Source: Cerrena zonata (taxonomy: Eukaryota > Basidiomycota > Agaricomycetes > Polyporales > Cerrenaceae). From it: a stretch of DNA of 64,000 nt. Below, piece by piece: positions 22,856 to 34,280 of the stretch. The stretch spans positions 1,116,001-1,180,000 of the forward strand of contig JASBNA010000005.1 in the NCBI GenBank assembly GCA_038087015.1, read 5' to 3'. How positions within the stretch are numbered: the first letter of the stretch is position 1; each line of letters opens with the position of its first letter. The notes beneath the pieces are model-generated. The model worked only from the letters and a program-made list of their open reading frames with translations. It ran no database searches and had not been told where the DNA came from. The translations under genes and the position numbers were made by a program.

Positions 22856-25393
22856 ATGGCGGCCAATTTCAAAGAAGACGATAGCAGAGAGAACGATAAA
22901 CTTGGTGTCGATGTCGAACACATTGAACACGACTCGAAAATCGATGACCCCGATGGCGAACTTCTTACACCAGACCGCCGCGCAGAGGCAGAGAAACGCC
23001 TCATCAGGCTTTTGGATATGCGCCTGTTACCCACTATCGTCTTGATCTTCATCATGAACTACATTGACGTGAGCGTTGTTTCCTATCAAATTGGAGTATA
23101 GACCACCTAAACAGCGACAAGCGAACTGCCGTTACTGCTGCACGATTGAAAGGCATCCAAAGTGACTTAGGACTCGATGGTGAGGGATACTGGATGGCAA
23201 TACGTTTCTTTTCTGACCCAAATACAGATATCCAATATTCGACTGTCCTCGCGATCCTTTATGCCTCATACGTACCGGCTCAAATTCCTTCCAACATGAT
23301 TCTGAATCGGATATCTCGGTATGTAATGACACTATACATCTCATCGATCACCATTAGCTTCATGAATTTAGGCCCTCGTACTATATCCCTATTTGCGTCG
23401 TACTTTGGGGCTTGACGAGTGCCCTCACAGGAGTAGGTTGATTACTCATTTTTGCACGTCCATTCTCACCCAAGCTATCACTCCCAGGTAGCCCATAATT
23501 ATGCCGGCATCCTTACGGCTCGCGTGTTTGTCGGCTTACCGGAGGTGCGTCTCGATACACTTCTGAAGACGAGAGAACTAGAACTTATAACCATGTTTAG
23601 GCTGCATTTTATCCTGGTGCCATTTACCTGCTCTCTCGCTGGTATACCCGAAAAGTAAGCAAAGTTCAATATGACCAATTACTGATAGAAAGTTCACGGC
23701 CTAAATGTTGTTCAGGAACTGGCTTTCCGGTCTGCCTATTCTGTATGGTGGTTTACTCATATCGAACGCATTCGGAAGTGTAAGTCACATTCAAGCCGAG
23801 CCGTCTATGAATAGCCAATTCACGCGGGAAATAGCTTATGGCGGCCGGGATCCTCTCGGGAATGGAGGGCTGCGAGAGGAATCCGTGCATGGAGGTGGTA
23901 TGTAACATCCAGATCGCTATCCATAGTAGATTGTTCTCACTGGCAGTAATTGAAAAAATAGGCTTGTTCTATATTGAGGTATTTCTCGAGTCGTCGTTCC
24001 TGGCTTCCTTCATCTCATGCGAAAACAGGGTTCAATCACGATTTGCATTGGTTTCCTGGCCATGTAAGTCATATTCACGCTTTTATGACGATTGGCCGCT
24101 GAAACAGCATCTTTCAAAGATATCTCTTGCCAGACTACGTAGGCACCACTTATTTCATCTCTCGCTAATGTCGTCTGATAAGTCATACAGCCGCATAATA
24201 CTCGTTGGTTAACTCCCGCGCAAAGGCGTCTAGCTCAAGTCCGTCTTGCTGAAGATGCAGGAGAAGCAGATGAGGATGCCGCCCAGGATTCGTGAGTACA
24301 TGATGCTTTGAACCTTTGCTAGAGGTAACCAAACTATCTCCGCGATTAACAGGGCATTCACTGGTTTGGTTCAAGCCATCAAGGATCCGAAGGTTCCTAT
24401 CTTCGCAGTCATGGCTTGCTCACAGCTATTGGGTCTCAGTTTCGTCAACTTCTTCCCTACGTACGTTCTCGTTTCATTATCTCCGTCTTTTACTGTATAT
24501 CTGACATGTCAAATGTCATATACAGCTTGACCGCTACGCTGGGCTTCAATACCACAATCAGTCTGCTCCTCGCTGCCCCCCCATGGATCTTTGCCACTAT
24601 CGTATGTTTGGCAAATGCCTGGAACGCAGGTCAGTATCCCCTCCTTACTTTAACGTACTTCTAATCAAGTACCTTCTATAACAGATCGCACCGGTGAACG
24701 TTTCTTACATCTCAACGTTTGGTGGTGGGGTGTAATCCTCGCGTACATCATCGGCACCACGACTATGTCTGTCGGTGGCCGATACGTAGCTATGTTCCTG
24801 ATGGCCTCAGGATACGCTGGTAAGCCCTATCTTTCGAATTCGAGGCTCTGAATATATATATGATATATTTGGTTTCTTCTCTCTATCTAGGCTTTGCTCT
24901 CACCTTGGTATGGGTGTCCAATGCGATTCCTCGTCCTCCTGCCAAGCGATCAGCCGCAATCGGTATCGTGAATGGCTTCGGAAATCTTGGAAACTTGTAA
25001 GTCGCTGACCTTTCTCTCGACATTTACGTTATCTCATTGTATGCGTGATCATTATTGTAGAATTGGATCCTATGCATGGAAGGCACAATGGGGCCCTGAC
25101 TACCACCAATCCATGTTCATCGGTATAGGCTCCTTGGCTTTCGCATCTTTCCTTGCATTCGGTACGTATCGTCATTGCTTTAATCTCGTCTTGCGCCATG
25201 GAATCTGATACAATCATCCTTATTGTCAGTCATCCGTTGTATGCTTGTAAAACAGAATAAGCAATTTGAACAGGACGAGCTCGCAAATATGACCGGCGCA
25301 AGAAGGGAGCGTATCGAGGAAGCTGCTCGACTTGAGGGTCTCACATTCGAAGAAGCTTTGGAGAGGAAGAAGGGATTCCGGTACCTTATCTGA
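22856..25393 (+). CDS. MFS transporter, allantoate/nicotinate permease type (ACS family), with three single-base surpluses
   Basis: Twelve-helix anion:cation symporter of the DAL5/TNA1 type, importing an organic anion such as a vitamin or ureide across the plasma membrane. The acidic N-terminus leads to R-L-L-P-T-I-V-L-I-F-I-M-N-Y-I-D (TM1), A-Q-I-P-S-N-M-I-L-N-R and A-R-V-F-V-G-L-P-E; later exons give W-L-T-P-A-Q-R-R-L-A, L-G-L-S-F-V-N-F-F-P-T, A-A-I-G-I-V-N-G-F-G-N-L-G-N-L and G-S-Y-A-W. More than a dozen short introns. Between about 23735 and 23962 three separate one-base insertions displace A-I-L-Y-G-G-L-L, then G-I-R-A-W-R-W, then F-Y-I-E-G. Together they restore the frame, and the displaced reading has no stop, so the product would have about 45 altered residues in the TM5-TM6 region. 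Substrate cannot be inferred. Confidence 0.85.
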
Positions 25394-25716
25394 TTAACAG
25401 TTTCCCGCAATTCGTTTGCTTGTATTATAACGGTGTATTATAGCTGAAGGAGTTGAGGATTGAACGTTTGAACACTTGTATCTCAATATCATGTCTGTAG
25501 TCGCATAACAACATACTTGAATGTGTTGGGTGCAATTCGAATTGATTCTAGCAAAGGAAAATAGGTACATAAAAGAAACGTTCTGCGAGAAAGGTAGAAG
25601 GGTATACTAAGGCTACAATCCTATAGACACAACTTGGAGTTATAAGTTACGAAGATTGCAATAAGAATGATTGATAGCATAGAGCATAAAGAGCCATAAG
25701 TTTGGGATTGAATACG
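25394..25716. other. Intergenic between convergent genes
   Basis: Shared 3' region of the MFS and PARG genes; AT-rich, no coding signal. Confidence 0.5.
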
Positions 25717-27054
25717 TTACTTGTCGTCACTTGATACGGCAAGATCGACTTCTTCCTCGAAAACGCGCATCTCGAAAGCTTTACGGAACGAAGCAAAGAG
25801 TTTCCCGGGAACAGCGAAAATAACCCGTTTGAAAACGTCTTTGAAGCGAGCAGGAGAATTCGAAGAACCATCACGATCGCCACATACCAGTAACTCCGCC
25901 CAGATGCTTGCGATAACATCTACATTGTTCTGACTTGACCCACATCCAAAGGCACCCAAGACCAGAACCTCGTCTCCTTTCTCCTCGAAGACTCGTAGCG
26001 CGCGCGCCATACGTTCCTTCATGGCACTACGGATACCATCTTCGAAAAATTGTCGTTCAGCGGGTAGAATGATATGCTTGGCACGGACGGCGGCGGCGTT
26101 GACGGGGACGGCTGAAACGACGTCGACCTGATAGGGTGCAATGAACGCACCACCAGCGGGATCTCCTAGATTAACGTCTGTATCGTTACCGTCTGCTCGG
26201 AAAACAACAACACCAGGGGAATAAACCATAGAATGGTCATGAAGACCGCTACCGTCCTCCGTCCAGTATTTCCTATGTTCTCTGTAGAACTCTTGGCCAG
26301 CGGGAGTATTGAGACTTGCAACAAGAGACGAATGTCGTGCTAGCGTCTCTTCTTGCTCGTCACCCCCGTGGAGGCATCCACCTCCTGGTTTCTTGCGAGA
26401 TGCATGCGAAAGGATGCCGATCTTGGGGGAATCGGAATCGGATAGTTGTGCTTGTTGCCGGGCGGCGGTTAGAGTAGATTGGTGAACGAAATCGAGAGTA
26501 GTTTGTGAGGGTGGATGTGACACTCGTTTCCGAGCGGTAGCCCATTGAGCGAGTGCGTCGGAATAATGGTTGTGGAAAATGGTGCCTTGACGGCTAAGTT
26601 GGACCTGTGCAGAAATATCGTGCGTTTTCTGCGCTTTACGAACCTGCAAACCCTGCATACGATTAATCAAAGAGTCAACCGAAGCAGACCCTTCAACATA
26701 TGATTGAGCAACAGCAGAAGAAGCAGCCGGGAAGATGCGCTCTTCAACGTACTTGCCATCTCCGAGCACAATCCGCTGTGTTTCCTCTGCTATCGCAGCC
26801 CATCTCTCCCTCATCGCCTTTACTTGTCGGATACGTGCGGCACTACTTCTGGAAGGTGACTTGTCTCTCGGACACGACTCGGACAGGCGGTCATGTAGGT
26901 TGTATGCGCGTTGTGCATGTTGTTTGATCTGAAATTTCTTTGCATGCAGACGTTTGGAGTCTGTTCGTGGATTCTGCTTGATTTGTTTGGTGCTAGATAG
27001 TGGAACACCCAGGCGTCGTACAGGACGAGCTCTGCGTTGTTTGGGGAGTTGCAT
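25717..27054 (-). CDS. Microbial-type poly(ADP-ribose) glycohydrolase (TIGR02452/DUF2263), 445 aa, single exon
   Basis: Macrodomain-type hydrolase that removes poly(ADP-ribose) from proteins. The C-terminal catalytic region carries the PARG signature G-G-G-x7-Q-E-E in K-P-G-G-G-C-L-H-G-G-D-E-Q-E-E (near 26375), followed by R-H-S-S-L-V-A-S-L-N-T-P-A-G and the later L-V-L-G-A-F-G-C-G-S-S-Q-N-N that closes the ADP-ribose pocket. The preceding region (E-R-W-A-A-I-A-E-E-T) is the family's N-terminal helical domain. Residues 1-50 are rich in Arg and Lys (Q-R-R-A-R-P-V-R-R-L-G), compatible with nuclear targeting. ATG at 27054 is the first methionine; the frame is open upstream but has no ATG. Intronless. 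Confidence 0.85.
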   Translation of the reverse strand: MQLPKQRRARPVRRLGVPLSSTKQIKQNPRTDSKRLHAKKFQIKQHAQRAYNLHDRLSESCPRDKSPSRSSAARIRQVKAMRERWAAIAEETQRIVLGDGKYVEERIFPAASSAVAQSYVEGSASVDSLINRMQGLQVRKAQKTHDISAQVQLSRQGTIFHNHYSDALAQWATARKRVSHPPSQTTLDFVHQSTLTAARQQAQLSDSDSPKIGILSHASRKKPGGGCLHGGDEQEETLARHSSLVASLNTPAGQEFYREHRKYWTEDGSGLHDHSMVYSPGVVVFRADGNDTDVNLGDPAGGAFIAPYQVDVVSAVPVNAAAVRAKHIILPAERQFFEDGIRSAMKERMARALRVFEEKGDEVLVLGAFGCGSSQNNVDVIASIWAELLVCGDRDGSSNSPARFKDVFKRVIFAVPGKLFASFRKAFEMRVFEEEVDLAVSSDDK

Positions 27055-27637
27055 TGGGGTGTCGGAATTTGGGTGTCGAAGGTGGTGGTGGTTTGGAATG
27101 AAGAATAGAATAGGCGCCCATAAGCGATGAGCTCCAAGACCGGGCCTTGCCGCGGAGATTGAAATCACTCCCAATGACGTGACTCGGAGAGGGCAAGTTG
27201 TTATGTTTGAATTTCCGTTTCTGAAACACCATTTCGCCCGTCCCTCTGAACTCGAGAGTCAGTCAAAATATTTCATATGTACGAGTAAAACTCCAGTGCC
27301 CCCAGTATTCTATCTTCACATGGAGGCTGTCGATTAACGATCAGAAATGAAAGACGGTATCACAGGAGTGCCATTTGGACCTCCAGGCTGCAGCCAATTC
27401 CATCCACTAGGTCATGCACAACATTACATTGCGGAATCACTACCCGATCATCCGATATGTTCTGGGAAATTTACCGTGAAGGATTTCTTGCAGCGTAGAG
27501 AGTGTCGGCTGAATGAATACAATGTCCATGTCCCGGACCGAGGATCCGCTCCCCCGACTTTCTATTAAAGTGATCCATTGAAGCCTGCATGAGCTGAAAG
27601 TACTCTTCTACAGTTCAACTACACCAATAACGCCAAT
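27055..27637. promoter_or_regulatory. Probable divergent promoter region, PARG / dehydrogenase 1
   Basis: About 580 bp separate the head-to-head PARG and dehydrogenase starts with no gene in between. Shared regulation is an inference from layout only. Confidence 0.4.
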
Positions 27638-28897
27638 ATGACTCGAGTAATGATATGCGGTAAGCTAAAAGGTCAATTGATGCTGTTAGCGTTCACCGAT
27701 TCTCTCGTGATGTAGGAGATCTTGTGTGGGCTCACAGGGAATGCAGTGATATGTTCCGGGGAGTCGCCGATGTGGTTGTAAGAAACCCATAAACTACTTC
27801 AATAATTCTCAACACAACATTGATATGGCAGATTTCAACTATAGGTCATGGATTCCCCCAACCGAGAACACTTTCTCGCAAACTTGAAGCCCGGAGGAAA
27901 GTACGAAGGCATCGTCGGACTCTACCGTCACAATGTTTCGGCAGACTACATCGGGGTCTTCGACCAAGAGATCATTAATGCTCTCGCACCAAGCGTCAAA
28001 TGGATAGCTCACAACGGTGCAGGGTATGATCAGATCGACGTCGCTGCATGCAAAGAGAAAGGTCAGGATTCGAACGCTGATCGCAATTATTTCCGTTAAT
28101 TCCGTAACTTTGCTTCCTCCTAATAGGCATCACTGTGTCAAACACACCCGGTGCCGTCGATGATGCAACTGCTACCACAGCGCTCTATCTCATGATATCA
28201 GCTCTCCGACAATACGCCAAGGCTGAACGCGATGTGCGCTCAGGTCTTTGGAAATCGCAGCTCAAGTCTGGAAACGCACATGATGCTACTGGACGAACGC
28301 TTGCTATCTTAGGTCTTGGGGGTATTGGATTCCGTTTGGCCGAACTTGCACATGCGTTCCCTATGCGGATCATTTACCATAACCGACGAAAGGTAGAGGG
28401 TGCTCCGGATTGGTGCGAATACTTCCCCACAGAGAAATTGGACGAATTCCTTGCCCAAGCGGATGTCCTCAGTGTTCACGTACCATTGAGGAAAGAGACC
28501 GAGGGGTTCGTTAGCGAGTCGATGATTCGGAAGCTGAAGAAGGGATCAATCATCGTCAACACGGCGAGGGGAAAGGTGATTGACGAAGACGCTATGATTC
28601 GAGCCTTGGAAGATGGACATGTACGTCTACCCATCCAAAAATAAGTCTTCTTCTCGTTCCTGATCTCCGCTACTTTAGTTGGGTGCTGTAGGTCTCGACG
28701 TCTACCCCAACGAACCAGAGGTCAACCCTAAATTCTTCGAATTCCCTAACGCAACTCTTCTCCCGCATATGGGTACCGAGACATGCGACTCGCAGAAGAA
28801 GATGGAGATTCGTGCTCTTGCAAACCTGCTAGATTACCTTAAGAAGGGCAAGGGTAGTGATATCATACCAGAGCACGCTCTGTTGGCCAAGATATAA
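27638..28897 (+). CDS. D-isomer 2-hydroxyacid dehydrogenase, tandem copy 1, 337 aa
   Basis: NAD(P)-dependent reductase of the glyoxylate/hydroxypyruvate reductase type. Exons 27638-27659, 27716-27777, 27845-28061, 28127-28620 and 28679-28897 join in phase. Seen in order: the substrate-binding half with K-P-G-G-K-Y-E-G-I-V and N-G-A-G-Y-D-Q-I-D-V, the dinucleotide loop L-G-L-G-G-I-G-F-R, the catalytic arginine in N-T-A-R-G-K-V-I-D, the glutamate in P-N-E-P-E-V and the histidine in L-L-P-H-M-G-T-E-T. All catalytic residues are present. It is followed 220 bp downstream by a paralogue with the same intron layout, so this is a local duplication. Exact substrate unknown. Confidence 0.9.
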
Positions 28898-29116
28898 CGG
28901 GGAACTAGGATTAGAAATCATGTAGCATTAGATCTAACGTTGAAATGTATCGAATCTCCGACATATGTTGTTATTTTCAATTCCCGGCTATCCAAGGATC
29001 AAGTTTCCAACAATGGAATCACGCCCGGTGTCTCAGTTTGGAGCCCGTACAGAAACTCACTCATATCATCATCTCTATCTCTTCAACTGCTTGGTCTGAC
29101 TACTACGACTACGATA

Positions 29117-30412
29117 ATGGCCAAGCCTCAGATTATGTTTTGGGGTAGTCATCGAAATCTTTGTTCAGCGATTGTCGTGTCTGAACTCTCGTATTATCCA
29201 GGCGATATCGAATATGCAGTTGACGAAAGCGAAGAAATGTTTCGCGATATAGCGGAGATAATCGTAAGGCACTCAACTCTGCGTAACGATAGGGATCTTA
29301 TCCAACTTACCTTCTAATGCTAGCACTCTCCGGCTGGCCTATCTAGGGCTGACTTTTTCGATGCGTGTAAACCTGGCGGAAAGTACGATGGGATTCAAGC
29401 TATCTACAGACGAGACCACACCACACTAGGATTATGTGATAGAGACCTCATCGAAGGGCTACCTACCAGTGTCAAATGGATCGCCCAGATGAGTGCAGGA
29501 TATGACCAAATAGATATCTCCGCATGCAAGAAGAAAGGTACGATAAAGTCTCCAACACAAATATGTCTACCCAGAACAAAGTCACCCCAGCTAGTGTTTA
29601 GGAGTCTATGTTTCAAATACACCAGGAGCAGTAGACGAAGCTACTGCAACGACGGCACTCTATCTCATGATCTCTGCTTTACGTCGCTTTCCTCAAGCGG
29701 AGCGACATGCTCGTGACGGGCAATGGAGAGTAGGGCACGATGTTAATACATCTCATGACCTTTCTGGATGCACGATTGGTATCCTCGGACTTGGCGGTAT
29801 CGGGATGAAATTGGCTGAATATGCTCATGTCTTTCCGATGAGAGTCCTCTATCACAGTCGTCGGAAAGTTGAGGATGCACCCGAGTGGTGTGAATATTTC
29901 GAGAAGGAGCGATTGGAGGAGATGTTGGGGATGGCAGATGTTTTGAGCATTCATATTCCGCTGACGAAAGGGAACGAGAACTACGTTGACGAGAAGATGA
30001 TTAGAGCATTGAAGAAAGGTGCGATTATCGTCAACACCGCTCGAGGTGGTGTTATGGACGATGAAGCATTGATTGGGGCTCTAACCGATGGCCATGTAAG
30101 TGCCAACTCCCTCTGTTCGCCGACCAACGTAATGGAATTTGCTCATACCATTTGTAGCTCAATGGTGCAGGTCTAGACGTATTCCCCGAAGAGCCTCGCA
30201 TCAATCCACGTCTCATAGAGCTTCCAAACGTTGCGATATTACCTCACATTGGGACAGGGACGTACGACACGTTGAAGAAGATGGAAATTGTGGCTCTAGA
30301 GAACATTCGTGACTTTTTGCTGACTGGCATAGGCAAGACCGTCGTTCCGGAAATGCGGGACTGGTCTCCAAGTCAAAGAGATAGTTATGGTGTAGACATA
30401 CCAACTAGATAG
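29117..30412 (+). CDS. D-isomer 2-hydroxyacid dehydrogenase, tandem copy 2, 350 aa
   Basis: Paralogue of the upstream gene. Exons 29117-29144, 29202-29263, 29324-29537, 29602-30095 and 30158-30412; exons 2 and 4 have exactly the same lengths (62 and 494 nt) as in copy 1. The NAD loop L-G-L-G-G-I-G-M-K, catalytic arginine in N-T-A-R-G-G-V-M, glutamate in P-E-E-P-R and histidine in L-P-H-I-G-T-G are all present. Exon 3 must start at 29324: the nearer AG at 29346 would give a stop two codons in, while 29323 keeps the frame (H-S-P-A-G-L-S-R-A-D-F-F). The C-terminal tail is longer and more polar than in copy 1. The two copies have diverged clearly, suggesting an old duplication with possible change of substrate. 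Confidence 0.9.
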
Positions 30413-30632
30413 GTAGACATACATGGCCACCAAGAATATCTGTTGGTTTAGAGCAAAAACGCCAGTGCCGCCCGGTGGGAATGAAGGTCACGGACTGCTA
30501 GATGGAGATGGTTCGCCTAACCAGAACACGCACACACCACGTTGTAGAACACTATTATATAGATATATATCATTCGAGGGGTTCAATAGCACTCGTCGAC
30601 TTTGAGTTCTAACACTTCATCTACGTGAAAGT

Positions 30633-31701
30633 ATGTCTCGTGCTACCCCTACCAAAACCGCGCCCAATGGGCAGTCCGACAACTCGAACGCACCAGAGTT
30701 GAAAGACCTCCTTGGACCTCTCAACAAGACACTGGGTACCTTGTGAGTTATACCATCTTGAGCGAACAGTATGTAATAAGAGGTCATCGAAAATACAGGG
30801 ACAAAAGCTTTGAAGCAATAAACAAGCAGTCGGAAAAACTGTCCTCTGTAGGACCAAACATCGTATGTATATCCCGTCAAACTAAGTACCCCCAACATCT
30901 TACGTAGACGGTGTTGAGAATGACGCCGAGAAATCTCTGAACGAGCTGACAGAAAAAGTGAAGAAGCAAGAGAAAAAGCAGGAGGTCCAAGTTCAGAAGG
31001 TTAAGAGTATGATTCAAGTGGATCTTATGGACAAGATGGGAACGGAGATGCAGTGAGATGACGATACATTCGTCCATGCCATAGCGTTTGCGCTGACTCC
31101 GTATTTTAGGGCGTTCATTGAGGAAGAAATCAAGAAACAGATCGCATTACAAGTGCGTGAACAAGTGCGCGATCAATTGAAGGAGCACATTCCGCTCTCT
31201 CTAGAAGAGAGAGTTCATGGCAGTCACGAGCAAGTGGTTAGAGTGCGGCATGCCCTGCAGAATTCGTTAGTATATCCCAAGAAACTATGATATTTTTGCT
31301 CATCGGAATCGTCTTCGGTAGTGAGGCTCGTCGACATAACGCATCACTTGAGACAGACAACCTGTATGATGAGCTCAAAGTCGTTCTCAAACCCGATGGT
31401 ACGAAAAGTACGAAGTGGCCTATAGACCTTCAAACAATGTTTTCGTACACCAGTAAGTACTCTGAGTCAGCTTTACATGCCAATGCAGGGTGGCTGACAG
31501 GCTGGCTTACAAGCGGCAATGCTGCGAGATCTTATGAGGGATTACGAGCTGAGCGATTACGGGTCGAGAGAAAAGAATTTGAATCGTTTCATGTCGCACA
31601 TTGGTGAGTCAGCATGACCATATCTAGATTTGGTGCTCAAACCTGGTTGTTTTGAAGGAATCCGATTCCAGCTTGTGCAACTTCCCGAAGAAGGACAATG
31701 A
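30633..31701 (+). CDS. Conserved basidiomycete coiled-coil protein, unknown function
   Basis: Small multi-exon gene beginning M-S-R-A-T-P-T-K-T-A-P. The first part (E-L-K-D-L-L-G-P-L-N-K-T-L-G-T-L-D-K-S-F-E) and the middle (E-K-V-K-K-Q-E-K-K-Q-E-V-Q-V-Q-K) are strongly helical and charged, predicted coiled coil; then F-I-E-E-E-I-K-K-Q-I-A-L-Q-V-R-E-Q-V. A hinge with K-P-D-G-T-K-S-T-K-W-P precedes the conserved-looking end S-R-E-K-N-L-N-R-F-M-S-H-I-G and the last exon (D-L-V-L-K-P-G-C-F-E-G) with stop at 31699-31701. Two splice choices matter: a donor at GTATAT after 30867 and an acceptor at 31514-31515; with these the frame is continuous. I recognise the pattern as common in mushrooms but know no function. 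Confidence 0.75.
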
Positions 31702-31822
31702 GCGTGATCATGTTTTAGTGTTTCAATTGTTAATCGCCGCAAACCATTTTGTATCTTTGTTATCTTGTATACATATTTTGGGCTTCATGAGAAGTCAACG
31801 GAAACAACACCTATTCAGAGAT

Positions 31823-33729
31823 TTAGTTTATCACTCTGCTAGAAGATGGTGGAGGATACCCACATTTATCAAAGGCCCCAGTGCGCGCAGCAAACGTTAC
31901 GCCTTTTGTCCAATAAAAGTCGACATCGTCTTCAATACCGCTCTCGCCACTGGCCAAGTAATTTGCATAATCTCGAAACTGTCTCAACATCAGGTCGCGA
32001 ATACGAAGAATTTCGGGATTGAACGTCGCGTAAAGCTTGTTGGCTGTCATTTGGAGACATGAAACCTCATCGAGGAAACGGATATCGAAGAAAGGCATGA
32101 TTTGACACCCAATTAAATTTGGAAATGGTGTATCTCGCAGGCTTGGGCTGAGATTCACACTAGCAATACGTTCTCCGTCCGGATGAAGTAGTTCATGTTC
32201 AGTAGAATCGACAGTGAACACAAATACGCCGGACGTCTAGCAGTTGAATCGGATGAGTCTGGGTGTATGAACACTAGAAGATGCTCACCATAACAACGCC
32301 AATACGTCCGTATTCGAAGGCGAGGTACCGAGATGATGCAAAGCCTCCTGGATCGACTATTCCGAATTGCAGTGCTAGGTCGCTGAGAGATTGGGGATTT
32401 GTAATGATACTTTCGTAGTCACGGATGACGACAAGTCGTTCATCGCTCAATATGACGGCCAAGTTAGATCCACAAACGTGAACTTGGTAAATGAATCAGG
32501 CTAAATATCGAAGTGGAACCAAAGTGCGTACCAGCAGTGAATTCGAAAACAGGGTCCGTAGGAGTGAAGACGGGATCAAGTTCAAAATCGACCAGTGCTG
32601 CAAGGTGCTTTTGCCGGAGACGACCATCTAGCTCGAGTCTACTTTCCTTTACATCAAAGTAACGAATTGAAGATATAGTAGTCGACTTGATGCAGAGGAC
32701 ATTCTCCCCGTTTGAACGAGAGTATATTCGCAGGTAATCAGGACAACAGACAAACACATATTTGTCATTCACTTCAACATAATTGATGCCCACTACCCAA
32801 TCATCTGCGTTTGGAGTAAATTCAATGGTCTGAATCAGCTTCCCCTCCATCACGTTGTAAAGGTAGGCTGTGGACATGGAAGCGACGACTAAGGTGGGGT
32901 ACACGAAGCGATAGGCTCCCCCTAATTGAGACATCTCCAGCAAGGCCCAAGGTTTAAAACAGCCGCGTTTGTCGTCAGAGGTAATGCTTTCCATAGAACG
33001 TGCCCCGGTGCCTCGTTGGTCATCGTCTGGTCGTTGCACGACTAGGCGAGCAGCGCTATCGTCATAGTCAGGATAGTGACGCCAGACTTCTTTAGCAGCT
33101 CCAAAACGATCAAATATGAGGAAGCCATTCTGGTATTCGCAGTGAGCGTGGGTGCGAACGTATGTCTGTAAAGGCAGATTTTCAGACGTGAGACCAGACT
33201 CGGTCAAATACTGCACGTACAGGCGGTAGCTCCCATAAGGTAGCCTCGGTTGTCGAATCTATGACCTTCAGTCCGCCCATGTCGTGAGTGGTGATAACAA
33301 ACCCATTCCGTTCATCGACTTTGAGGCGATGAACATGCATACTCGAACCTGGTGAATTGAACACCTTGATATTGATCTTGGACGTGTCACCACACCAGTT
33401 TTTGTGCAGTGTGAATAGGTGGTTGCCTGTGGGTCGTATTAGTCCGAAGGATACCTATGCTAGCATGACATCTCACAGAACGTATACCAATCATCTATAT
33501 TGTTCGAGAGCACAGAATCATGCGCCTCTCTCGCATCTCCGAGCGATACATTATAGTGAGAGACAAAACGATGAAAGATGGCTGCATTTTTGTAAATGAC
33601 GGACTTGTGTTGTGCGAAGAAGTTCCGCCAGCCTCGAGAAAGGAGTGTCATCGCTCGCAAGGATTGTAGCGGAAGATATTGCAATATAGTCAAGAGTAGC
33701 TCTGGAGGGAAATCATTTAGTTCGAACAT
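31823..33729 (-). CDS. F-box protein with beta-rich C-terminal region
   Basis: Likely substrate receptor of an SCF ubiquitin ligase. The N-terminus (from ATG at 33729) is an F-box: L-N-D-F-P-P-E-L-L-L-T-I-L-Q-Y-L-P, then L-R-A-M-T-L-L-S-R-G-W-R-N. The long remainder has repeated short hydrophobic strands (for example T-L-V-V-A-S-M-S-T-A-Y-L-Y-N-V, Y-V-F-V-C-C-P-D-Y-L-R-I-Y-S-R and L-A-V-I-L-S-D-E-R-L-V-V-I-R-D-Y-E-S) suggesting a degenerate beta-propeller, though no canonical WD or Kelch repeat is visible. Five exons; the joints near 33465/33412, 33228/33182, 32533/32475 and 32288/32237 are in phase. Head-to-head with the SAP/ankyrin gene. Confidence 0.8.
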
Positions 33730-34280
33730 GTTGAAGAACGATAGTGGTATGTACAAGGATGAAACTCATTGTCATGGCCCGGGTGCAACATTTTGAGGCG
33801 TGAGCGCTTTTCTGTCAAACCCTCCTTCCAAATCGGGTAGCTTGCACGTTCTGGAAATGATCTGGATTCTGGACAAAACTACAAACAGTAGTAATTGCAG
33901 CTGAGGGATCCCTATATCAACCTTATTGACACAAAGATCATCCCACGAAGGATTTATGAAATCTATGAACCTGAGTCGTTGTGTTAAAGTCGTGAAATGG
34001 GCACAAGAAGTCAAAGCGCAAAACCCGAAGCAAGACAATTATGAGGTCCAGAGATTCGAAGGGGACTACTAGTACAGTACACCACTGCCGGAGGGTCATC
34101 GCAGAACGCTTCCTTCAACAAGAGGCACACATAGGTAGCAATATATCATACGGCAATTACACTTTCTATGGCGAGTGACGAACCGAGTCCACGTGCGTTT
34201 TTTTGGATTGTCCCGGTTCGGACAACAGGCGTAAACAGCACCTCTTGCTTTGTTTCTAAGTTTACCTAGCCACCATCTTC
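33730..34280. promoter_or_regulatory. Probable divergent promoter region, F-box / SAP-ankyrin genes
   Basis: About 550 bp between two head-to-head starts, no gene seen. Function as a promoter is inferred from layout only. Confidence 0.4.

Noticed and set aside
29264..29350. Apparent frameshift at the start of exon 3 of dehydrogenase copy 2
   Set aside because: Using the upstream acceptor ending at 29323 gives an open, phase-correct exon; the nearer AG was the wrong choice.
1140..31520. Programmed +1 ribosomal frameshifting as the explanation for the repeated one-base surpluses
   Set aside because: The sites share no common slippery sequence or stop context, and the best-read genes lack such sites.
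31440..31530. Apparent stop and frame change in the coiled-coil gene at 30.6-31.7 kb
   Set aside because: A 61-nt intron ending at the AG of TTACAAG, with a CTGAC branch-like site 12 nt upstream, restores the reading.
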